A DNA stretch of 64,000 nucleotides, from the NCBI GenBank assembly GCA_002946415.1, contig NJPS01000068.1, positions 101,590 to 165,589 on the forward strand, given 5' to 3'. This DNA comes from Rutstroemia sp. NJR-2017a BVV2 (Eukaryota > Ascomycota > Leotiomycetes > Helotiales > Rutstroemiaceae). Below the pieces are notes generated by a model. That model did no database searches, was not told the DNA's origin, and saw only the letters and a list, made by a program, of their open reading frames with translations. A program made the position numbers and the translations under genes. Positions 22,108 through 34,046 of the stretch are shown in pieces (the first letter of the stretch is position 1; each line of letters opens with the position of its first letter).

Positions 22108-24222
22108 ATGAAGACAGTGCTTGCCCTCCTAGCTCTTGCTAGCTTCACCGTCGCTCAGGGTCTTCAAGCTCCAAGATGGGAGTCAGGCCCTCCTGATACT
22201 GAGACTACAACATTGATCACTTATACCACTACCACATATTGTCCAGTATGTCAAGATGCCTCATACAATGTACATAGAGCTGGGACTAATGCATTCAAAC
22301 AGGTGACTTCAACAGAAGTACAAAGCGGTACCACATCTATCTACACTGACGTGTCTACATCCGTCTACACTGTCACAAGCTGTGTTGGAGGGTGTGGTAG
22401 TGGCGGGGTTGTGACGGTCCCTGGCCCAACTGGAGTGGCATCAACAACTACAGAGGTAAGAATTGGCAGAGGAAACAACAATGCTCTCTACTTACTCTAT
22501 AACTAGGTCATTATCACATATACCACCACTTGCCCCGTCGAATCGACCATCACTGCATCAGGGACAACTTACACCAAGACATTCACCACCACGTCTGTAG
22601 TTCGAACGGGTCAGTGACATCCCATGGGACTTTAAACATCGATCGATGCTAACTTGAGGGATTAGCTGTTCCTACAACCATTTATGCTACAGTACCTGGA
22701 CCTGATTCAACAACCACGTACGTTATCTTCTTGGAGTGTGTTTACAACAAACAGCCTGACGTCGTGAATAGTGCCCAAACCGAAGTCTTCGAGACGATCA
22801 CTAGCCTATGTCCTGTGACCCAAACTACATATATTAGTGGTAAACTGGAAACAGTAACTTTTACAACAACAAGCCTCATTTATACTCACCGGGAAACTAC
22901 TGTCAAAGATACTATCACTAGGCCTCCCTCCACCACAACGTATGAGTGACATTCTCAATTCACTAAGTACAAGCTAACGATAGTATAGAGTTGCTACAGG
23001 AGTCTATCAAACAATAACAAGCTTATGTACCGTCACAGATACCACCACTATTGATAGCAAAGAGGTCACTGTCACCTACGTGAGCACCAGCCTAATTTAT
23101 ACCTATATAGAGACCCATGTTGAGTCTACTGTCACTCAACCTCCCACAACTACAACGTACGATGAGATACTCCTAGAATAGTATACAAGACGCTAACAGA
23201 TTCTACAGAGTTGGAACCGAAGTCTATCAAACGATCACCAGTCTATGCCCTGTCACCGAAGTTAAGACTATCAGTGGACAGAAATATACCTCGACGTATA
23301 CATCCACAAGCTACATCGTCACTCGCGTACCATCAACCGTGGAAATAGTCACAAGTGTGCCAGGAGGAACGGCTGTGTAAGCCCGCAGACAGCAGTTTAT
23401 GCATAGGATTATAGCTAATAATACTACAGAGTCGAGACAGATGTTTATGTGACATCTACCAGCTACTGCCCAGTCACCGAGGTCTCAACAATTTGTGAGT
23501 ATTCGTCCACCAACTCAAGCGTGAAGGTTGCTAATGATAAGCAGCTGGTATTCTAGTGACCAAGGTCTTTACCAGCACAATCCTCACTGAGGTGAAGGTC
23601 CCTACGACCATCAAAATATAGTAAGAGTTTTTCTTACTTTGATCTATAACCGCAAAACTAACGAGTGCAGCACCACTACCCAAGCCACTGAGTACAAGAC
23701 TACCGATGTCTACACGACCACTACCAACCTTGAGGCAGTATATACGACTATCAGCGCTGGATCGACAAATATCTACACCGTTACTGAGAAAAACACAATC
23801 AAAGTGACCTCAGCTTATACAATAACATCGATTTTGGCTGCTCCAACGTCAGAGACTACAGTCTACGTAAGTCGTACCTATCTCCCATCACCCGAAACCC
23901 TTTTACTGACCTTGATCATCTCCAGGCACCCACAACTATTGCAAACACCATCCAAGAGACCGCCATCGTCACCATCCCCAACGTTAAGACAGTCACTATC
24001 CCAATTACTTACTATGCCAACACAACATTCACTGTCCACACCTCCGTCTTGGGAGCGCCATCGACCATCACCGTCTTGTCGCCTAGTACCACAACCCAAG
24101 CCACCACCACATCGATCATCGCTAGCTCGGCTCCTCTTCAGGTCTCGGTAAATGCTGCTGCCACGAACAAGCCGGTGGCGCTTATTTTCGCTGGGGCCGT
24201 AGCTCTTTGGGCCGTTGCTTAG
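22108..24222 (+). CDS. GPI-anchored Thr-rich cell-wall protein with exon-encoded repeat modules
   Basis: Eleven exons (22108-22245, 22303-22455, 22507-22609, 22666-22717, 22772-22939, 22989-23156, 23209-23376, 23430-23494, 23545-23620, 23671-23866, 23926-24222) join in phase to 527 residues. A signal peptide (MKTVLALLALASFTVAQG) starts the protein. The body is Thr/Ser/Val/Tyr-rich with repeated modules of the type TITSLCPVT...ISG...TSTSYIVT, each with one conserved Cys. The C-terminus NKPVALIFAGAVALWAVA is a hydrophobic GPI-attachment signal. Three consecutive exons are exactly 168 nt (56 codons) and all begin and end in phase 2. Likely an O-mannosylated structural or adhesive wall protein; ligand unknown. 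Intron 1 (57 nt) is stop-free in frame, so its removal rests on the module match CPV|TSTEV. Confidence 0.85.
22772..23376 (+). repeat. three tandem 168-nt phase-2 exons of the wall protein, with introns
   Basis: Exons at 22772-22939, 22989-23156 and 23209-23376 have the same length and phase and related products: FETITSLCPVTQTTYISG, YQTITSLCTVTDTTTIDS and YQTITSLCPVTEVKTISG. Each is followed by an intron of about 50 nt that starts within an ACGTA/TGTAAG-type context. This is the pattern left by tandem duplication of an exon plus its intron. Confidence 0.75.
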
Positions 24223-24770
24223 ATTGCTTAGAGAACTCTTTTCTGCTTGCTGGGTTCTGTGAATCTTTTCTTTTTAATAGTTTTGTTATGTTGTGATATA
24301 TACGGGCATTTGGGGACATCATACGGTCGGTCGGTCATTACCGAATATGGGAAGAGAATAGGTTTGGGAAAATGAAATTTGGATTGGGTTTGGCTTATGA
24401 AACTGGTATATGAGAAATCGGATGGGATTATCTTTCCAGTAGCCTTAATTCAGGTGGTATATAATGGAACAGGAAGACCTGCTGGGTATTGTCCTAATTT
24501 GGAGGAGTGAGCAGCTGCAGATAAGTGTCCCGATTTTTCGCCCTGTTCCACGGCCAACCTTGAGTCTGGAATTTCAAATCAAATTCTCTAATTTATATTT
24601 CTATATACTAGAAATGACAGATTGATGAATTAATTTTACACAATTCTATCTACTGTATCAATTTGTAACGGCCAAACGTGTAAGTCACATTTTAGCCACA
24701 TGCACCTCTACTTGCAAACGCCCTCGTGCTCTATTTATTTACATTATCTATCCTTCCTCTATCAAACACC
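24223..24770. other. convergent intergenic, no gene seen
   Basis: 548 bp of shared 3' flank between the wall-protein gene (+) and arsH (minus). No gene seen. Confidence 0.45.
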
Positions 24771-25880
24771 TTAGACCTTCCCAATATCAACCCCATTTGC
24801 CACCTCAGCATCCTGCTTCTGCCTCAGTGCCAACTCCTTCGCGGCCCTCTCTTGTCTCTCGCTATACCGATCACCAAACAGCGCAAAATGCGGTCTCATC
24901 ACAATCGTATATTTCACAAACTCCTCCATGCAATCAACAATTCTTTCTCTATTTCCACTTGGAATCATCCGACTACTTCCCTCAACTGGGTCACAAGCGT
25001 CGGCATCCGTGAATTGCTTATAAGCCATCGGTACAGAGGACTGGTTCGGGATGACAAACATGCGCATCCAGCGCCCCAAGATCCTTAGGGCGTTCACCGC
25101 GTTGAAGGATTGAGATCCGCCGGAGACTTCTGCGACGGCGAGGGTGCGGCCTTGGGTTGGACGTACGGATCCGACGGAGAGTGGGATCCAGTCGATTTGG
25201 TTCTTGAATACGGCGGTCTGGCCGAGTTAGCGGAGGTCTTTCGTGGATACAGTTGTACGAAGAGTAACTAACTAGAGTTCCGTGCTGCTCGGGAGAAATC
25301 CATACATGCCCATCGCTCCAGCGGCTTAGGTCCCGTAGCTCTTGCACTTTTGGATGCTGATGCTGATCATCATCTTTAACTGGTAGGTCGGTTGGGTCGA
25401 ATACACGAACGTCGCAGCCGAGGCGGAAAAGGATGCGTGAAGCCTCAAAAGCGAGCAGTTTGGAGTAGGATCTGTGCACATGACCGATTACTATCTGTCC
25501 TCACCATATCACTTTTACATCTTATGCCCGTTCGAACACTGACACAAGCCGATGTCGAATACCAAATGCATTGGACTCTCACGACCTCACCTTTTCCTTA
25601 AACTCCCATACAGCACGAGAACTTTAAGCCGCTCGCCTGTGGTCTGCATATCCGCCTCCGCCATCTTCAGCACCGTACTGAGCTCTAGCCGACTGACCCA
25701 ATCGCCCGCCGTAATTTCTGGATCAAGAAGAAACGGTCTGTACTTCTCTCGAACAGCTGGGTCATCATCTTCCTCCGACAACGCGAGAGAGCGTCGGGAG
25801 TATGATGGGTCAATGGGTGGAAGCGCAACAGTGCGCATCACACTTGTGTTGTTGAGGTCGCCATTACTGGAGCTTGCCAT
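24771..25880 (-). CDS. arsH: ArsH, NADPH-dependent FMN reductase linked to arsenical resistance
   Basis: ArsH is a flavodoxin-like NADPH:FMN oxidoreductase that oxidises trivalent organoarsenicals and helps in redox defence. Three exons (25880-25591, 25471-25273, 25217-24771) join in phase to 311 residues. Family segments in order: [20 protein letters not shown] (FMN phosphate loop, split by intron 1), [36 protein letters not shown] (split by intron 2), [38 protein letters not shown] and the C-terminal [13 protein letters not shown]...DRYSERQE. The first 90 residues before the fold are longer than in bacteria but usual in fungi. The frame runs further upstream without an ATG, so 25880 is the start. 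No arsenate reductase, methyltransferase or arsenite pump gene is adjacent. Confidence 0.94.
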
Positions 25881-26965
25881 TTTGGCAAAGAACTGCTGTC
25901 GTTGAAATAGAGGTGATATGGTCTTGTACTGGAATCTGGAACTGACTCTTGTCAAGTGATGCTGGTAGGGCTCAGTATTAGCCTTGGAAAAGGTAACGTA
26001 TTATGAGGAAGCCATGATGGCAACTCACACTGGATCTTGCAAAGAATGCCATGCACGTTTTTTTGTTTGGTTATTCGTATTGAGCTGTATGTCTCGGTGA
26101 CAAATTTCTTTCTCCGTCTCACTTAGTTCTCAATCATGCAAATATCAGGATTCAAAGCTGTAAGGTTGATATTTGACCTTCGAGGGACCTTTGAATGTAT
26201 GGAGGGGCATGTCACTATTGAGATGTCACTGAAAAGCGCTGATTGGACAGTTCTAGCAGTCCCACTATCCCGCCGTTTCTTGTCAGGGGTGAGGGTAGCC
26301 GCATGTTACCCGCTTAGTTTCGCCCCTCCATTTGAAATCGCTGGCGATTCCTGGCTTCTAGACTTTTGAGCTTCTCTCTACGCAGTAGAAAAAACAGGCA
26401 GATTTGGGACAATATATTTTAGTTGGTTACTTGTTGTCAAATAGATAATCCAGATAGTCCAAAACATTATTATGTTTTCATTGTCCAACTGTTTTTAAAG
26501 CATTGTTGTCGGTCTGTTATTTCCGCACCGGAGAGCTTCTTCAATGTAACTGAACAAGACGGCACAACACTTCTACTTCCTCGGAATCTGAGTGGATACA
26601 ATCATGGAGGAAAGCCAACGTTTGTGGTCAATTTACAATTCCATCAATGCGTGTCTACAAATCCGATTTTGATTTTGGCATTCCCTTCATCTTCCGGATG
26701 GTAGCAACTACAGAAGACCATAGCGGTACAGCAAGACCAGCAGAATATGGCAGGAACAGACATCCGGTAAACGTCTACCTCATATACTAGCGTTTTGGCG
26801 TCTCCAATAGAACTTCACTCTATAAATCAACCAACAAAGCCAATCTCCTCACAATACCCGCCCCCAAAACCACTACAATACCAACCTCCATCCTCGAGAA
26901 CCATAACCTCATGATACCACAAAGCTACGCTCATTAATCACTCGATTCCCATTTCGCCCTCCTCC
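25881..26965. other. intergenic: arsH promoter side, no gene seen
   Basis: 1.08 kb between arsH and the DUF3140 gene, both on the minus strand. A TGACTC element (AP-1/Gcn4-type core) lies at 25943-25948, 63 bp upstream of the arsH ATG. No supported gene. Confidence 0.4.
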
Positions 26966-27513
26966 TCACGCCTTCTGAGGATCATGTCCCCAATTCTTCA
27001 AGCTTCTCGCACTCCTACTCTCCGGATCCTGCTTCGCCTTCTCCTCCTGCGCAAGATGTCTCTTGCAATACGCGACCACTTTTCTCATGTGGGCGATGTC
27101 GTCTTCGTCGTATTTTTCGGGATCCTTGTTGGGGTTCTTTTGTAGGATTTCGATGATTTTGCGGCCGCTGAAAGGGAGGGAGTGAGTAGGTGAGTGAGGG
27201 TTGCAGGGCTGGGATGAGTGAGGCAAAGGAAGAAGAGGACAATGGGATGGGAATGAGGAGAAGAAGAGGGGATAGCGAGGAGGTATGTATGTACCTTTCG
27301 TGACCAATTGTCTCACCTGACCCGTCATCCTTGCTCCATCCGGAGGACTGAGATGATTCTTCTTTCAGCCAGGCCTCGAGTTCGTCAGCGGTCATGTTGA
27401 CGAGCTCGTCCCACTCTCTGGAGTCTTGTTAGCTCCGATGACTTTGAAACATTGCTGGAATTGGAGTGAGATAGAGCTACGCACTCGATTACCGTTTGAT
27501 CATCTTTCACCAT
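26966..27513 (-). CDS. DUF3140 family protein
   Basis: Three exons (27513-27485, 27417-27295, 27167-26966) join in phase to 117 residues. The protein starts MVKDDQTVIEEWDELVNMTA, continues with DELEAWLKEESSQSSGW, then GRKIIEILQKNPNKD and HMRKVVAYCKRHLAQEE, and ends in a basic tail. This order matches DUF3140, a short helical family of unknown function found in fungi and bacteria (some fungal members are called DNA-binding). The first exon codes for fewer than 10 residues, and the donor GTGCGT is chosen because it alone joins in phase. Intron 2 (127 nt) is long for this window. Function unknown. Confidence 0.82.
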
Positions 27514-27603
27514 TTTTGCGGTGGTTTGGATTGTAGGTTTTTGGTCAAGGGTGGTTAGACAGTAGATTGGGAAGGTCTTCAGTGAGGTGCCAAAGTCAAG
27601 GAG

Positions 27604-28161
27604 CTAATTGTACTCAGTGGTGCTTGTTATATGAGCTGCTTCTGTCTGCAAAATGTATTCCAGGTACGAGTTTAGCGTCATGAGTACCACATCGAGGTCG
27701 TAGACGTCATGATGGACTAAATTAGAGACGACACGTGAGATGGCTTGGGACATTGATTTGACCCGTAGGACATCTATCCCCACCAATATATCGACGAATC
27801 CATCCATTGTCGTTTGTACTTGAAGTAAAGAGTGATCCTCTTTTGTGGTGACTGGAATGTCCATCACCACCATAGACATTGAGTCTGGATAGAAGTCCCC
27901 CGAACACTAGATTTTCCAACTACAACCTGAAAAGCCTAACGCAGCAGGAGTAAAGATCTCACGAGCATCGGGCATTGCTATCAATGATCGTAACACGATC
28001 AGACACTGCACACGTGGCCAAGAAAGTCTATGAAATCCAGTGAATGCCCTCATTCTCACCTGGAGCCATTGGCTTTCTGGTTTTACCAGCAGGAAGTCAA
28101 TTTCGAGGAAGTCGAAAGCGTTGCTTTGGAGGCAGGAAAAGATTCCAGTATTCCCAAACAT
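27604..28161 (-). CDS. doubtful small gene, unrecognised product
   Basis: A two-exon model (28161-27963, 27884-27604) with donor GTGAGA and acceptor CCAG gives 159 residues in phase. The second exon encodes a regular helical-looking segment (MSQAISRVVSNLVHHDVYDL); the first is hydrophobic and aromatic. I recognise no family. It could be a real small gene, a relic or chance. Another acceptor at the TAG 33 nt upstream leads to a different frame. Confidence 0.3.
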
Positions 28162-29254
28162 ACGTACCGCTTATGATGACTGTATGCCAAGACCAGATCT
28201 ACCGTTTTGATAGCCAGCGCCGAGGGACGCGTAGCACGCAATTTCCAAGAGCCAGGGTCCACCCCCCGTTTCCTTAAGGCTTAAGCGCATACACTGTGGA
28301 CGGGATGAGAATCGTGAAGGTGGGATGAGTGGACGAGCTCGCTCAAACTCGGTATTCGTTCGTGCACGGTCGGTGGAGTGTCTCCGTCCAGCTCAGCTTT
28401 TGTATGTCGGCAGGACTCAGGACTCTCGACGCCATGCAGTCAGACCTGCTTCTACCGGGGTCTGGAGTCCGATATATTGTAAAGCAGTTTCTGAGAAATT
28501 TTTGGGGCAGCCTCACTGCATTAGTCTGGAGGAAATTCTAGCCGCAGTAAGATCTAATTCTACCCAACCCACTGTTTACAGGCGCGATTGATGAAGCGGG
28601 GCACGTGTCTGAGGAGGATGTGGAAAATGAAGGGCACTTGTTCTTTTATGCTTTAAGGTTCATTTGAAGCTTGATATCATCCTTTAACTAAGATGATATG
28701 ATATGTTGTTCGTGGGAGACCACAGGACCTGGTAGCTCAGCGAACAGGTCACCTTGAATAGCGTTTTAATTCTACTTCTCACTATCTTATACTATGTAGC
28801 AAACAACTTCCATGATATTTATACTACAGCAGATCCAACCCAGACTTTGAAAGCCGGCGAGGAAGAAGACACCGGCATATCCCATTTCGTCGGTACTTGA
28901 CCTAGTATGGGTTCAATCCCTCTGCGACAATATCCAGGGCCACCACTTCTGCATGCCAGTACCTGCCCTGACCGCTTGAATATCTTACATACAGAGGGCT
29001 CCACCCACACTGCGCTGTCGTACCACTTTTGACAATAATACAGAGCTGTACGCGTACTCCTTTGATCCTTTTCATGCTCGCTTATTGCTGATTGGTGATG
29101 GAAGTATGCTATCGTGAGAAGTGCCGGTTGTCGCCGTGGATATAGAGTGATCATTGTACAATGATTCATGAATAAAAGCTGGATACTCCCCCATGATATC
29201 AACGTAGCAAGCAAACAAGACCATCTCCAACTTCAGTCCATTGCCACCATCACC
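28162..29254. other. intergenic, no gene seen
   Basis: 1.1 kb with short frames only (for example 28325-28591) that I cannot support as genes. It includes the promoter of the small secreted protein gene. Confidence 0.4.
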
Positions 29255-29751
29255 ATGCGCTTCCCAACTTCATCCCTCCTTACTCTAGCTTTCGCTTTCG
29301 GCGCCGTCAAGGCCGAGGCAGGCTGCCGTGTTAACTTGGAGAGTAACCTGGCCAGTCCTGCCAATCCCGGCGAGATTATTCTCTATGGTGAGATAGAATA
29401 TGTCCTCCTTGATTCCTAGCGATATGCTTGCTGATGCTTTCCTCCCTCAGGTATCCTCAACTACTTCTCCGCCTCCGCAGACGTGGACTCGCTCTCCTCC
29501 GTAAGTGGTTTCCCACGGCCGGAATACGACGACTAATCAACGCACAGGACTGCTGCAACTGGGCGAACACAGCCTCGAAGCCTTACTCTGTTCTCTTCTA
29601 CCCTAATGTTGAGGAAGGGTACGAGACTGATGCAGAGCTGGAGGCGGTTTTGGATACTTGGGTCGGTACTTATATTCGTTCGGAGAGTACGACGCCGAAT
29701 TCGGATACTACCACGGGGGATTATCTTGTTACTTCGGTTGAGTGCAGTTAG
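29255..29751 (+). CDS. small secreted cysteine-containing protein
   Basis: Three exons (29255-29387, 29451-29500, 29548-29751) join in phase to 128 residues. A signal peptide (MRFPTSSLLTLAFAFGAVKA) is followed by a compact mature domain with four cysteines: Cys24, the adjacent pair Cys63-Cys64 in DCCNWANT, and Cys127 just before the end. These could form two disulfides. No known domain is recognised. Small size, secretion and even cysteine content fit extracellular or effector-like proteins of plant-associated fungi, but nothing here proves that role. The 50-nt middle exon encodes ILNYFSASADVDSLSS. Confidence 0.75.
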
Positions 29752-31904
29752 AGTGCCATGGGTGGGGTTGTTCAAATAAAGAGGGAGATCCTGAATGCTA
29801 TTGAAAATTGGTATCGTCAATGCGATGAGGGGACTCAGGGGAGAGCCATGGGAAGTTAGTTGTGTTCGAGCTGGCTGTCCTTTGACGACAGGGGCTAAGT
29901 TGCAAGAAAATCAAATGCACTTGCAATATCTCCAATTCAGCCTTGCGCAATATTCGCTCCTCGTTAACTGTGACCCTTCGTCCTTCGTTATGCTCCCGAT
30001 CCTTTTTTTATTGCTCTGTTGCAGCATGCGGCTAATTGCTCTTAAATTGCGTTCCCATGGCTTTTCATTATGCATCCAGTGAAGGGGGCATATTCTCGAA
30101 GGACTGCTTGTAGTATCCTTGACATTCAAGTGGCATGTCATGATGGGACGATTACCTCTTCTCGGCAGCCTGACGGATAATTGAGAGAATGTGGCAGCTT
30201 CATCAACAAGACATTGATGATTAGAGTAATTCCTTCACCTCGAATAACATCGTAGGTCCCTTGTAGCATTCAAATGGGTGGACTGCTAGATGCCATGCTG
30301 ATGGCATCACATCCCGAGTACCATGTAGGACCCGATGTTTTTCTGGCACAGATCAAGAATCAGCACGAAATCTCGTCCCTAGAAGCGCCAGCACAGCCAC
30401 ATTAGTTCTGGACTCATTCGATTAACGAGTACCGAGAACGACCAACCGGCGGCATTAAGAATCTGGACTACTTTCGTGCCCGTGGGAGCAATATAGCGTA
30501 TCCAACTTTAATACGGCGACTGGTGAGGCGAGGGAGGAAGAGGCTTCACGTGCACTCGAGCCAGCTGCAGCAAAGTGGAGATGGTTAGGGCACGAACTCG
30601 ACACGTAAATAAAAGCTTGAGCACTGATAATTCTCGAGAAAAAGATGATGAAACGACCATAGATATCAACCAACCAACGACCCAACGGACCAGCCAGCCA
30701 ACCAGCGCCGACAATCATATCATTTCATCATTTTCATGCATCGAGCCATGAGACGTGGTGCGTGCGACACAAATCCATTGTTTGCCTTTACCGAGGCCGT
30801 CTACTGGAGTCTGTAAGACGATCTTACGTGCTACTCGTGCTACTCGTGCTACTCGTGCTACTCGTTCTCCTTGGTCTGCCACTGGGTAGAGCTGCACTAG
30901 GCACTGTACATCATCCAAAGTAAATAATCCTTAGCCCTTAATCCTTCACAATGCAAATTGTCCTTTTCTTTTGTGCGCGCGCGTCTGTCAATATTGACTT
31001 GACTATCTGTCTCCTTTAAGTTATCCACATAAAGGGAAATACTGGTCCCGACTGCACGAGGCCATGGTAAGGAAGAAGTACAAGCAAGAAAGAAAAGAAA
31101 CCAGCCATCCATTAAAGGATCTAGCCAGTAGTCGTACCGTTAAGAACGCTTTGGGGCAACGAAAGAACATTTTCATTTTCGATTGTTTTCTACGTCTAAT
31201 CCGACCAATCAGATCGCGAGACATCAAAGCCGAACTCCAGGAACACCAAGAACACCAACACTTTCGCGACCAAGATAGAAAAAGTCCCCCAAACTTTCCC
31301 TTTCAACGCAAGAACCAAACCCATTTCGCGCCGTTTGCTCACAACTATTTCCTCGCAAAGAGCATCGCAGTCCATGTTGCCCGCTAGCAACCTCTTTGCT
31401 ATTCAAACAGGAATCGAAACAACAGCACGACCGTTCCATCTACCACAAACAAGCATCTACCAAGGACGCGCCTGCCGCGTGACGAAAGATACGAGAGGCG
31501 ATTGTGAAGGAAGGAGAAAACGCAAAGAAAACAGGAAAACCGTTATTCCTCAGGAGAACAAACGCACACACTTACCAATCCTCCTTCACAAGCCAGTTAT
31601 ACGAAAAGTACAGAGCACAGAGTACAACTCGATTGCTTAATTTTGTCGTCTTCCAATAGCAATTGGCCTTTTCATATTGTAAGATCTTCTATCATATCGC
31701 AAACACATCCCTACACCCCTCCACTATTAGAGGAGAGGTCTGGAGTCAATGACACTTTGGCGCAAGGGTTGCTGCACTTGTACCCCTCCGTTCCCACAAT
31801 CTTCGATTTGATATTCATTGTTGCTTTTTAGTGCCCGACCACCTCCATCGAAAGCACACACCGTCGCATGCAAGTCAATCAATACAACAACATTGTCGCA
31901 AAAA
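29752..31904. other. intergenic, no gene seen
   Basis: 2.15 kb between the secreted protein gene and the forkhead gene. It holds a 4 x 9-bp tandem repeat at 30828-30863. Many short overlapping frames on both strands show no supporting intron pattern. The last few hundred bases are probably the forkhead leader and promoter. Confidence 0.4.
30828..30863. repeat. tandem repeat, 4 x 9 bp (gtgctactc)
   Basis: Four perfect copies of gtgctactc in non-coding DNA, followed by a diverged fifth start (gttctcc). Confidence 0.85.
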
Positions 31905-34046
31905 ATGCCGTCTACCCATAAACGTGCTCAGCGAGCACGTCGAGATGTGGTCGATAATGAGGCTGACATTCCCGATTCCTCGCCGTCGCGCCCTGCAAAA
32001 AGAAGAAAGAGGGTCAGTCATCTGGATAAATGCGCATGCGTACAGGATACTGACAGATGTCGCAGACCGAAGAACCTGCTGTCGACCTACCTCCTCCAAA
32101 CCGAATTCCCACCGAACGATCCGAACTTGCACTGAGCGATCAAGAATTAACACCCGCAGTTGCTGCTTATCTATCTTGTCCTGCACCAGTCCAGGTTAGC
32201 CAAGACCATTCTGACGAGAAACATCAGCAATATGGCCAGAACGTCTCCGCGTTTGCAAAGTTAACTGGAAGAGGCTGGACCTATTATGTCAAGGTACTTA
32301 AGATTGTAGTTGGTCGACCACCTGAAGGCACATCGTCTCAAGCGCCCGATGCAGATGCCACGGATGACGAGAGTACGGTCCATGTTGATCTTGGACCAAG
32401 CAAGATGATCTCTAGATATCACGCGGAAATATTCTTCGAAAATGACTGGCGTGTTTCCGTTCACGGCCGGAACGGTGTCAGAGTGGATAACGCACCATTT
32501 ACACCCGGCGAGACAGCAAAATTACATAGCGGGTGTGTCATCGAAATCGGAGGTATTGAGATGATGTTCGTCTTACCCGAACCCGAAGGGAATTTGCAAG
32601 TCAATAAGAGATACCTGCAGCGTGCTGGTCTGATTCAAGCGGAGGAGAACATTGAGAACAATCATAGACGCAAGGCATCCACTCCTGCAGGGCCCCCATC
32701 TTCTTCATATCCTACAGGCCGCGGCCAGAACGGAGCGCTCATGCCAATTGCACCCGCACCTCCTGAACATCGACGACCAGGCACTCCTACCAGTTCTCGC
32801 GCCAAGGTCCCAAGCTCGGCTGTCAAGAGGTCTCCTAATGGTTATGCTGCCGGTGGTACGATGCTAATGAATGCTGAGGATGTTGATCTCAGCCTGTCGA
32901 GTAATGCACACATCAAGCCTACCTACAGTTATTCACAAATGATCACCCAAGCAATTGTTCAAGCACCAGGCGAGAAGCTAACTTTGAATGGAATTTATCA
33001 GTACATAATGGAGAAGTATGCTTACTATAGATTCCAAACTCCGGCAGGATGGCAGGTAAGTTTCTTTTACATGCATACCTGTGGGAAGTGCTGACTAATT
33101 TGATTACTTAGAACTCTATTCGACACAATCTATCTTTGAGCAGAGCTTTCACAAAGGTAGAGCGTGAAAAGGATGAGCCTGGGAAAGGCATGAAATGGTG
33201 TATCAAGCCCGAACTTATGGAGGACATGAAAAAGAATAGCACCCGTGGAGGTAGAGGCGGCCACCGAGGATCTTCACAGCCGGCATCGCCAATCAACACG
33301 ACTGGCAGAGGCTCAAAGGAAGCGACCGAACCAGGATCTGTGTTAAGAGAGAAACGATCACCAGGATCTGGCTCACCTCGTATGAGCTCTTACCCGCCAA
33401 ATGCACCCCAATTTACCCCTGACCGTGCCCCCCAGGTCCGCCTGCCTTTAGAAGAATTCCCGGGAGACGGGAGCCCACTTCCACGTCATAGACGATCGCA
33501 CAACGGCCTTTCCGATAACATCCCTGGCTCCCCGCCCACTCTGTCCTCCTCCTACCAACAAGACGATGGCAATACGTTTGTTACTCCAGCTCCTCATCGT
33601 GTTCATCCTCATCTCGCCCCTCCCAGTACTGCCCAGCGACCTAGTCAGCATATGCCCACCAGCTCCCCAGCCCCCTTCTGGAAATTCGCAGATATTGGAA
33701 ACACCCCACTTAAAGGAGGCTCTGCATTCGATATCAGCCCAATCAAAGGCTCCAAATCTGGTTTAATCCTTCATCCTCCTAGCAGTAGTCCTCCCCCGAT
33801 GCGAAGAGCTTCCGCGATGAGTCCTACTCGGAATGGACCTCCTGTCAAGCTTCAGATCCCCGATGTTGATGAGCTTGAAGAAGAGGAGGAAAGGGGCTTT
33901 GATCTTTCTAGGTAATTCCAACTTGCTGTTGCAATTATGAACCGACTAATATATTTGTTAGGGGATTCCAAAGTATTGGATCATATCATGCTCCTGTTGC
34001 CAATACCCTCCCCACTCCAAGCTCTGGACTCGCTACTCGCCCCTAG
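31905..34046 (+). CDS. FHA and forkhead-domain transcription factor (Fkh1/Fkh2 type)
   Basis: Fkh1/Fkh2-type factors control G2/M cell-cycle genes; in filamentous fungi they also affect development. Four exons (31905-32012, 32066-33055, 33112-33911, 33962-34046) join in phase to 660 residues. A short basic N-terminus (SRPAKRRKR) looks like a nuclear signal. Residues about 105-205 form an FHA phosphothreonine-binding domain (VVGRPPEG, MISRYHAEIFF, HGRNGVRVDN). The forkhead DNA-binding domain spans about 318-400: HIKPTYSYSQMITQAI before the intron and the recognition helix NSIRHNLSLSRAF right after it. The intron falls exactly between GWQ and NSIRHN. The C-terminal 240 residues are Pro/Ser-rich with SP/TP sites suited to CDK control. 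Which yeast paralogue is closer cannot be decided. Confidence 0.95.

Noticed and set aside
28895..28935. tRNA T-loop-like text (gggttcaatcc)
   Set aside because: No matching acceptor, D or anticodon stems could be folded around it by eye.
30455..30718. 87-codon minus-strand frame with a hydrophobic start
   Set aside because: Short, in simple-sequence-like DNA, no intron pattern or recognisable product.
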